From contig RFPP01000010.1 in the NCBI GenBank assembly GCA_009926065.1, forward strand, positions 1-60,530: a DNA stretch of 60,530 nucleotides. Direction: 5' to 3'. The notes under the pieces are model-generated. The model was not told the origin of the DNA. It saw nothing but the letters and a program-made list of their open reading frames with translations, and did not search any database. Origin of the DNA: Flavobacteriaceae bacterium. Its GTDB lineage: Bacteria > Bacteroidota > Bacteroidia > Flavobacteriales > Flavobacteriaceae. A program made the translations under genes and the position numbers. Every line of letters starts with the position of its first letter. The stretch's first letter is position 1. Positions 54,275 through 60,530 of the stretch are shown here, in pieces.

Positions 54275-55444
54275 TTATTTAACGGCCGGCTTGTAATCCT
54301 GTTTATCTATAACAATTTTGGATAAAATCTCTTTAAGGATTTCTGAGGTACCTCCACCAATAGGCCCTAAACGGCTATCTCTAAATAATCGAGCTAATGG
54401 ATATTCTTCCATGTAACCATAACCACCTAACATTTGAAGACAGCTATATATGGTTTCGTCTGCTACTTTGGTAGATTTTAATTTAGCCATAGTTGCCTCT
54501 TTAACAACGTATTCACCTTTATTTAATCGGGCTACAGCCGCATAATTAAATATTTTACAATGTTCCACATCGGTAGCATGTTCTACCATAGTATGTCGTA
54601 ACGCCTGAAATTTATTGATTTTTGTTCCAAATGCTTCTCGTTGTGACATATAATCTATAGTATAATCTATCGCATATTCCGCTCTTGCATGAGCATTTAT
54701 AGCCATTATTAATCGCTCAAATGCAAAATGTTGCATAATATAAGAAAAACCTTTTCCTTCTTCACCCATTAAATTATCTTCTGGGATCTCAACATTATCA
54801 AATGCAATTTCTCCAGTATCGGAGGCTCTCCAGCCTAACTTCTCTAACTTCGTAGCTGAAATTCCTTTTAGATTGGTATCCAACAAGAAAATACTAATGC
54901 CTTTGTTTCCAAGTTCCGGACTTGTTTTAGCAGCCACTACATAATAATCGGCATAAACACCATTAGTAATAAAGGTTTTAGATCCATTAATTACATATTT
55001 ATTACCAACTTTTACAGCCGTTGTTCTCATTCCTGCTACATCACTTCCACCAAAAGGCTCTGTGATACACAAAGCACCAATTTTATCACCTAAAATACTT
55101 GGAGCTAAATAATCTTGTTTAATTCTTTCATCTCCTTCAGCATTCAAATGCGTCATAGCTAAATAGGTATGTGCCCAAATAGCTGCTGCAAAACCGGAGG
55201 ATTTAATTTTTTGAAGCTCCTCAAGAAACACCACGGTATAAAATAAATCTAAATTCATCCCTCCATACGATTCTGGATAAGAAATTCCAAAAAAGCCCAT
55301 TTCACCAAATTTTTTCCAAATAAAGCGGTCTATTGTTCCTGTACTTTCCCATTTTTCAATATGTGGTACCACTTCTTTTTGTAAAAAATCTTTTAAACTT
55401 TTTCTAAATAATTCGTGTTCTTCTGTAAAATAAATCGAATTCAT
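54275..55444 (-). CDS. Acyl-CoA dehydrogenase family protein
   Basis: A 389-residue FAD enzyme that oxidises an acyl-CoA at the alpha-beta bond. The three-domain fold is visible: N-terminal helices, the middle beta domain with ALCITEPFGGSDVAGMRT, and the C-terminal helices with QMLGGYGYMEEYPLARLFRD. The usual catalytic Glu of the EGT loop is replaced (PIGGGTSEI). Instead Glu243 in AFERL occupies the position used as base by isovaleryl-CoA and long-chain enzymes, so a branched or long acyl substrate is inferred. It lies upstream of rpsU on the same strand. Confidence 0.92.
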   Translation of the reverse strand: MNSIYFTEEHELFRKSLKDFLQKEVVPHIEKWESTGTIDRFIWKKFGEMGFFGISYPESYGGMNLDLFYTVVFLEELQKIKSSGFAAAIWAHTYLAMTHLNAEGDERIKQDYLAPSILGDKIGALCITEPFGGSDVAGMRTTAVKVGNKYVINGSKTFITNGVYADYYVVAAKTSPELGNKGISIFLLDTNLKGISATKLEKLGWRASDTGEIAFDNVEIPEDNLMGEEGKGFSYIMQHFAFERLIMAINAHARAEYAIDYTIDYMSQREAFGTKINKFQALRHTMVEHATDVEHCKIFNYAAVARLNKGEYVVKEATMAKLKSTKVADETIYSCLQMLGGYGYMEEYPLARLFRDSRLGPIGGGTSEILKEILSKIVIDKQDYKPAVK

Positions 55445-55466
55445 AAGGGGTTTTTATTGTATCTTT

Positions 55467-56327
55467 TTAGAATTCCAAATATAAACTAATAATGTCTAAT
55501 TTTTCACCTGGAAAACCGTTAATTTTTGTTAAATCCTCAGATTTTTTGAATTCGCCATTCATACTTCTATAGGTAACAATCGATTTCGCCAAAGCATACT
55601 TAAAATACGGAAACAACATCAGCTCTTTTATTGAGGCATTATTAATATTTATTTTCTTTATTTTAGGTAAAGTTGCAACTTTGAAATGCTCGTTCAAACT
55701 CAAAATCACTTCTGGTGAAAGCCCCCAAACATCACCCATTTGCTTCATGCTTACAAATCCGCCTAAAATTTCTTTTTGTTTCAAAATTCGATCGGATAAT
55801 GCTGGACCAATTCCGTAAATTTTTATCAAATCTTCTTTTGTGGCTAGATTGATATCTAAAACTGTAATTTTTATTGTTTTCTTTTCAAATGGTTTGAAAT
55901 TGTTGTTTTTACTTTTGTTAACCCAATCTGGAAATTTAAAATAAGGCGAAATAGCATTCAATAAAGAATCGGAAACTTGAGTTACTGTTTGAAATTCTGA
56001 GGCTGAATTTACATATTGATTGGTTTTTCGATAATTCACAAGCCGATCTATTTCGACAACTGACATTCCTAATTTACTTCCTTTGTAATCGGTAATAAAA
56101 TTGGGATTGAATGGATAGATTTTTTGAGTGTAATTTTGCTTTTCTACTTTTAATGAATCAACTTTGGTTTGCAGTGAAATCCATTTTTGTTTCTCAGAAT
56201 TATACTCTTGATCAGAACTTGGATTCAAATAGAAAATTGCAAATTGGCAAATAATACACAACAACACTAATAAAAAAATCCCACTTCTTTGTGATTTTGA
56301 ATACTGGAAGTAGGATTTTAATTTCAT
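55467..56327 (-). CDS. Membrane-anchored helix-hairpin-helix (ComEA-like) protein
   Basis: A 286-residue protein with one N-terminal transmembrane segment (about 14-33; GIFLLVLLCIICQFAIFYL) and several helix-hairpin-helix repeats. One covers about 90-125, a second is DLIKIYGIGPALSDRILKQKE, and a third is IKELMLFPYFKYALAKSIVTYRS then INGFPGEKLD. Such HhH units bind DNA backbone, as in ComEA in competence, so DNA uptake is possible. Similar proteins also occur without any competence link. It is 22 bases from the acyl-CoA dehydrogenase gene. Confidence 0.85.
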   Translation of the reverse strand: MKLKSYFQYSKSQRSGIFLLVLLCIICQFAIFYLNPSSDQEYNSEKQKWISLQTKVDSLKVEKQNYTQKIYPFNPNFITDYKGSKLGMSVVEIDRLVNYRKTNQYVNSASEFQTVTQVSDSLLNAISPYFKFPDWVNKSKNNNFKPFEKKTIKITVLDINLATKEDLIKIYGIGPALSDRILKQKEILGGFVSMKQMGDVWGLSPEVILSLNEHFKVATLPKIKKININNASIKELMLFPYFKYALAKSIVTYRSMNGEFKKSEDLTKINGFPGEKLDIISLYLEF

Positions 56328-56337
56328 AATTATTGTT

Positions 56338-56565
56338 TTATAAGTCGAAAACGGAACTCCGTTTCGCTCGAATTAAATCTTTTAGTCGCCACCAAAAAGC
56401 CAATGTTAGGTATACTCCAAACCAAAGCCCTGCGGTAACAAACGATATGTAAATAAAAAATAATCTAACACTATTGGCTCGCATTCCCAACACATCAGCC
56501 AGACGCGATGAAACATGAAAACCGTGTTTTTCAAAAAAGTATTTTAGGCGAAGTATTAATTTCAT
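56338..56565 (-). CDS. Small PspC-domain membrane protein
   Basis: A 75-residue protein resembling the PspC domain: the cytoplasmic segment FHVSSRLADVLGMRANSVRLFFIY followed by one hydrophobic helix (ISFVTAGLWFGVYLTLAFWW). PspC-domain proteins take part in envelope stress responses; this short stand-alone form has no attached sensor or toxin domain. It is 10 bases upstream of the HhH gene and 33 bases downstream of the DUF2851 gene, so the three form one unit. Confidence 0.85.
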   Translation of the reverse strand: MKLILRLKYFFEKHGFHVSSRLADVLGMRANSVRLFFIYISFVTAGLWFGVYLTLAFWWRLKDLIRAKRSSVFDL

Positions 56566-56598
56566 TACTTAAAATTTATATCACTACAAATTTAGCAT

Positions 56599-57873
56599 TT
56601 ATACTTCAGATTTCAATAATTCCATTCCAATTGTACATTCTAAACACCTACTTTTATTACAATATTCATTTTTCAATTGCAATAAAGCTTGCGTTTCAAA
56701 GGCATTTTGTGCTTTTATTCCAAAAGAGGAAAATTTATCGATAACCGTATTTTCTTCTGGTTTGACTTGGATTAATAACGTTATTAGTTTCTCTGATATT
56801 TCTTTGCCTTGACTTTTAGCATATACAAATTGCAACGGAATAATCGTATTTATAATTAACAAATCAATGAATGATTTTGACAAAGCTTTTTTTTTCTTAG
56901 GACTGATTTTATCAAATTGATAATGCGTTTCCCAATATTCTGATACCGATTTATCGAAAATTTCATATATAACAAACACATTATCAGCATTTATAATTTT
57001 GGAAAACAACTGTTGCTGACAATAATATACATTGGCCAACTGTGAAATTCGAATCGTTGGAAAATTATCCGGTCGATGCTTGAAAAATTGTAATGGTGTA
57101 AATGAATTGGTTTGCAGTTGGTATTTTTGAACCAAATAATCAAAGTTTGTTTTTAGCTTTTTATAATAATGATCTTCTTTATTAATTTCTAATAAACCTG
57201 CGATTCCAAATAGCAAACTTTCTAAATTAAATAAATCGTTTCCTTCTTTACGAATAATTGAAAACGGTATTGAACTGGCCATATTATAAAAGGAATCGCC
57301 ATTGGTATTTAACCCAAAATTTTTAGCTAAAAGGCAAAACAAAATCGCATCCCAATCCTGCAAGGAGCTTTCCGCTAAATCAAAAATAGGTTTCGATTTT
57401 CGCTCTAGCCTTTCAAAAAACATGCGTTCTTGACAACGCAACATAATAAATGAATTGACAAATTCAATTTGTTTCTCGCAATAAATCCAAGATTTAGGCG
57501 AAATTAAAGAATGGTAATTATTTATTGTTTCCTTTGAAACCAGTTCTTTGAGAATTAAAACAGGAATTTCGGTGTTGTTTTTTCGGTAGATTTCTACGTC
57601 GTGCTCCCAAACTACATGAAGAATTACACTATCATAATTGGAATCTCGTTCATGATGGTGCGCATACCAATCGGATGATTTGAGGTGAATTTCAACATTT
57701 CCAGCCCATTTTTGATTGTTTATTGTGATTTGGGAATTAAAAAAATCAGGCCCCGCGATTTGCAAGTAACTTCCAGAATTTTCAATAGTGAGTTTCTCCC
57801 CATTAGAAGTTGTTAAATTCGAAGTGTCGAATTTCTTGAATTTCCACAAATAGTGTAGGAAATCTTCTTTCAT
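56599..57873 (-). CDS. DUF2851 family protein
   Basis: A 424-residue soluble protein of DUF2851, a family of unknown function common in Bacteroidota. Recognisable pieces are MKEDFLHYLWKFKKFD at the start, GNVEIHLKSSDWYAHHH and VILHVVWEHD near 80-110, and the C-terminal cysteine cluster CNKSRCLECTIG that may bind metal. No catalytic motif is assigned. It leads a DUF2851-PspC-HhH unit with a possible promoter at 57908-57939. Confidence 0.88.
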   Translation of the reverse strand: MKEDFLHYLWKFKKFDTSNLTTSNGEKLTIENSGSYLQIAGPDFFNSQITINNQKWAGNVEIHLKSSDWYAHHHERDSNYDSVILHVVWEHDVEIYRKNNTEIPVLILKELVSKETINNYHSLISPKSWIYCEKQIEFVNSFIMLRCQERMFFERLERKSKPIFDLAESSLQDWDAILFCLLAKNFGLNTNGDSFYNMASSIPFSIIRKEGNDLFNLESLLFGIAGLLEINKEDHYYKKLKTNFDYLVQKYQLQTNSFTPLQFFKHRPDNFPTIRISQLANVYYCQQQLFSKIINADNVFVIYEIFDKSVSEYWETHYQFDKISPKKKKALSKSFIDLLIINTIIPLQFVYAKSQGKEISEKLITLLIQVKPEENTVIDKFSSFGIKAQNAFETQALLQLKNEYCNKSRCLECTIGMELLKSEV

Positions 57874-57907
57874 TTTAAATGGCTTATAACAGTTGAAATT
57901 ATTTTAT

Positions 57908-57939
57908 CGAATGTAGTCAAAAAAATTCACCTAAAACAA
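57908..57939 (-). promoter_or_regulatory. Possible promoter of the DUF2851 unit
   Basis: On the minus strand, TTG, 21 bases and TAcaTTcG (57915-57908); the -7 element departs from consensus at one base. Confidence 0.4.
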
Positions 57940-58013
57940 TAATTAGGATATAATTCAAATTTTTAAATTATATCAACTTAAAAGGATAAATTAATTGAAT
58001 TTAATTATTAAAA

Positions 58014-59375
58014 TTATTTTATAGAACCAATAATATCATATTTGGTTATAATATGGTGTTTTCCATTTCCTAAATCCACTAAAACGGCGGCATTTTCCCG
58101 AGTGAATAATTTTGAAACTTCTTCGATAGAAGTTCCTGATTTAACGATTGGAAATGGTTTTCCCATTACTTCTCGAATTGGTTTATCTCCTGCATTTTTA
58201 TCGGAAACATAACTTTGAAACAAGTCAGATTCATCTACAGAACCTACAAATCCAGACGTGTCAATTACTGGAATTTGTGAGATTTTGTAGTTGCGCATGC
58301 GCTCAATGGCATGAGAAACCAGTTCTTCTGTTCTTACCACGATTAATGGTTTGTCAATATGATCTTTAATTACGTCTTCAGCTTTGGTGATTTCTTCCTC
58401 TAAAAATCCACGTTCGCGCATCCAATCGTCATTGAACATTTTACCGATATAACGACTACCAGAATCGTGGAATAAAACCACCACTACATCTTCTGGTTTA
58501 AAATGTTCTTTCAATTGGAGTACTCCCTTAATTAATGCACCGGCCGAATTACCTACAAATATTCCTTCTTCTAAAGCGATTTTTCTGGTATATATAGCAG
58601 CATCTTTATCGGTTACTTTTGTAAATCCGTCAATTATTGAAAAGTCAACATTTTTAGGCAAAATATCTTCTCCAATTCCTTCTGTGATATACGAATAGAT
58701 TTCATTTTCATCAAAAATTCCTGTTTCGTGGTATTTTTTAAAAACTGAACCATAGGTATCAATTCCCCATACTTTAACATTTGGATTTTGTTCTTTCAAA
58801 TATCTACCAATTCCTGAAATAGTTCCTCCTGTTCCCACTCCAACCACAAAATGAGTTACTTTTCCATCGGTTTGTTTCCAAATTTCAGGTCCTGTTTGTT
58901 CATAATGAGCCAATGCATTTGAAGGATTATCGTATTGGTTTACATACCAAGAATTTGGTGTTTCTTCACCCAAGCGTTTAGAAACAGAATAATAAGAACG
59001 AGGATCTGTAGGTTCTACATCGGTTGGGCAAACTACTACTTTAGCACCTACTGCACGAAGTATATCCATTTTTTCTTTGGATTGTTTATCGGTAATTACG
59101 CAAATTAATTTGTATCCCTTTACTATTGCGGCTAGTGCTAATCCCATTCCGGTATTTCCAGAAGTCCCTTCAATAATAGTTCCGCCAGGTTGCAAACGCC
59201 CGTCAGCTTCAGCATCTTCAATCATTTTTAGCGCCATTCTATCTTTGGTAGAATTTCCGGGATTGAATGTTTCTACTTTTGCCAGTACCAAAGCATCAAT
59301 TTCTGCGGTTACTTTATTCAATCGAACCATTGGGGTATTCCCAATAGTTCCTAATATATTTTCAGAATATTGCAT
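58014..59375 (-). CDS. Cystathionine beta-synthase-like PLP enzyme with CBS domains
   Basis: A 453-residue fold-type II pyridoxal-phosphate enzyme. The N-terminal domain (1-310) has TIGNTPMVRLN, the PLP lysine Lys44 in NPGNSTKDR, the cofactor-phosphate loop GTSGNTGMG and GTGGTISGIGRYLKE. Two CBS motifs (about 335-453) form a regulatory Bateman module. This layout matches cystathionine beta-synthase without the heme domain, joining serine and homocysteine; cysteine synthase activity is an alternative. Its ATG is 29 bases downstream of the porin gene. Confidence 0.9.
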   Translation of the reverse strand: MQYSENILGTIGNTPMVRLNKVTAEIDALVLAKVETFNPGNSTKDRMALKMIEDAEADGRLQPGGTIIEGTSGNTGMGLALAAIVKGYKLICVITDKQSKEKMDILRAVGAKVVVCPTDVEPTDPRSYYSVSKRLGEETPNSWYVNQYDNPSNALAHYEQTGPEIWKQTDGKVTHFVVGVGTGGTISGIGRYLKEQNPNVKVWGIDTYGSVFKKYHETGIFDENEIYSYITEGIGEDILPKNVDFSIIDGFTKVTDKDAAIYTRKIALEEGIFVGNSAGALIKGVLQLKEHFKPEDVVVVLFHDSGSRYIGKMFNDDWMRERGFLEEEITKAEDVIKDHIDKPLIVVRTEELVSHAIERMRNYKISQIPVIDTSGFVGSVDESDLFQSYVSDKNAGDKPIREVMGKPFPIVKSGTSIEEVSKLFTRENAAVLVDLGNGKHHIITKYDIIGSIK

Positions 59376-59404
59376 TTCGTTTTGTTTTTTTTGTTTTACA
59401 AATA

Positions 59405-60530
59405 TTAATCAAAGAAATTCCATACCAATCCAAAACGTATTATAAAATCGTGGTATGGGTTGTTTGGTGAAGAGTAATAATTGTTTCCTGTCATTGACGA
59501 ATTAAAATGTTCAGCTTTTAAGTAAATTCTGGTGCGTTGAATTCTTGCATTAGCAAATATATCGATGTTGGGATAAGCACCAATTTCTTTTTGATTTTGT
59601 ACAAAAAACTCACCTAAAATTGGGTTATAATCGTTGGCATAATATTTTGTAAAATAATTAAAAATAACTCCTGTTTGTAGATATAATGCCTTATTAAAGT
59701 AATAATCGGAATAATACAGAGTGTTACGAAGCACTAATTGCGGCACGTTTAAAATCTTATCCGATTGATCCACTTTTTGATATAAAAAGGTATTGTCTAA
59801 CGCCCATTTTCTGAATTTAACTTCTTTATTGACTTTTAAAGACAAGTGATTAATCGTTTTTTCGTATTGTTTTGGGGAAACTAATTGCAAATTTGCAGTA
59901 TCATCATTACTAAAATACAAAAAATCGTTAATAGTGTTGAACTCTAATGTTGCGCTTGCCCATTGTGTATTGGCTTCGACCTTCAACGAATTGTGTTTTT
60001 CATTTTTGAAATTATAGAACCAATTATAATTAATGTAGCTACTTTGATGCAAATTATAAATATTATTGGGCAAATTATTACTGTTTTGGTACTCGAAAGT
60101 AAGGCTATTTTTATCGTTAAGCTGGTATTTCAAATGTGCATTGAAGTTAAATAACGATTGACTTGTTACAGAACTTGAATATTGAAATTTACCGTTCCAT
60201 TTGTTTTTCCTATATTCATATTGTGCCCCAATATCATTAATTACATCGTTTAAAGCATTTGGAATTGTTTGTGATGTTAAAAATAAAACTGAATTGTAGT
60301 AATAATTGTATCTAAAATCATCTACAAAAAACTGAAATTTTCCAAAAGTAGTGTTTTCATAAATAGCACCAACTTTATTGTACATTCTGTTGTAACGTAC
60401 TTGATCGTTTATATTTGCTGCTACAAATGAAGGTCCAAATCGGTACAAAGTTGATGTTACCCCAGAACTTGAAGTGATAGTTGTGGGAACCGTCGTTTGA
60501 TTATATTCAAAATATTTGTTTTCAAAATTA
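59405..60530 (-). CDS. Putative outer-membrane porin (Porin_10-like), 5' end outside the window
   Basis: The frame stays open to the window edge, so at least 375 C-terminal residues are present and the start is not seen; the TTG at 60448 is not a real start. The sequence alternates polar and aromatic residues in many short beta strands (such as KFQFFVDDFRYNYYYNS and NSLTFEYQNSNNLPN) and ends with a barrel-closing strand IIRFGLVWNFFD. This is typical of the large Bacteroidota putative-porin family, a beta barrel in the outer membrane. Its substrate is unknown. Confidence 0.82.
   Translation of the reverse strand, partial: NFENKYFEYNQTTVPTTITSSSGVTSTLYRFGPSFVAANINDQVRYNRMYNKVGAIYENTTFGKFQFFVDDFRYNYYYNSVLFLTSQTIPNALNDVINDIGAQYEYRKNKWNGKFQYSSSVTSQSLFNFNAHLKYQLNDKNSLTFEYQNSNNLPNNIYNLHQSSYINYNWFYNFKNEKHNSLKVEANTQWASATLEFNTINDFLYFSNDDTANLQLVSPKQYEKTINHLSLKVNKEVKFRKWALDNTFLYQKVDQSDKILNVPQLVLRNTLYYSDYYFNKALYLQTGVIFNYFTKYYANDYNPILGEFFVQNQKEIGAYPNIDIFANARIQRTRIYLKAEHFNSSMTGNNYYSSPNNPYHDFIIRFGLVWNFFD

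Overview
The window is AT-rich chromosomal DNA from a Bacteroidota bacterium, most likely Flavobacterium or a close relative. Four things point there: promoters of the TTG/TTA-N19-20-TAnnTTTG type, an almost complete lack of Shine-Dalgarno sequences, a giant secreted protein with a type IX secretion (T9SS) C-terminal sorting domain, and family choices such as DUF4199, DUF3467, DUF2851 and Porin_10. No rRNA operon, CRISPR array, insertion sequence or prophage was seen. The content is mainly core chromosome with one large accessory-type gene.

Region by region. 1-8.2 kb: a small secreted protein, DUF4199, a lipoprotein alpha/beta hydrolase and hisS on the minus strand; an FtsX/MacB-type permease on plus; prmC and a GNAT acetyltransferase on minus; ribD overlapping a HAD phosphatase on plus. 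8.5-11.7 kb: a 4HBT thioesterase divergent from dnaA, then a low-molecular-weight phosphatase and an RsmI-like methyltransferase. 11.7-15.0 kb: minus-strand cell-wall genes (a lysozyme-like protein, mltG, a GNAT, dapF). 15.1-18.1 kb: an HtrA protease and a long GAPDH. 18.2-26.8 kb: an amino acid permease, aconitase, and an operon of two SurA/PpiC-type isomerases followed by a MoxR ATPase. 27-28.6 kb: prfC. 28.6-38.7 kb: one 3370-residue T9SS-secreted protein, insulated by terminators. 39.0-52.6 kb: the transcription/translation super-operon, read on minus as tRNA-Thr(TGT), tRNA-Tyr, tRNA-Thr(GGT), tuf, tRNA-Trp, secE, nusG, rplK, rplA, rplJ, rplL, rpoB, rpoC, DUF3467. 52.7-60.5 kb: hpf, a Xer-type recombinase, rpsU, an acyl-CoA dehydrogenase, a helix-hairpin-helix protein, a PspC protein, DUF2851, a cystathionine beta-synthase-like enzyme and the 3' part of a putative porin, all on minus.

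Four points stand out. (1) In the giant protein, at least five beta-sandwich-like domains of about 170-210 residues appear to be inserted inside Ig/PKD-like domains; three of them are copies of one unnamed module. (2) rpsU has an 8-base consensus Shine-Dalgarno in a genome that otherwise avoids them, which fits bS21 autoregulation through the occluded anti-SD. (3) The super-operon promoter fires straight into the hpf terminator hairpin, and further hairpins lie between tuf and tRNA-Trp and between rplL and rpoB. (4) A YihX-like HAD phosphatase is translationally overlapped with ribD and is a candidate for the missing phosphatase step of riboflavin synthesis.

All calls come from reading the sequence. 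No database search was run, so family names rest on recognised motifs. Several starts were moved from the longest reading frame to a better-supported codon.
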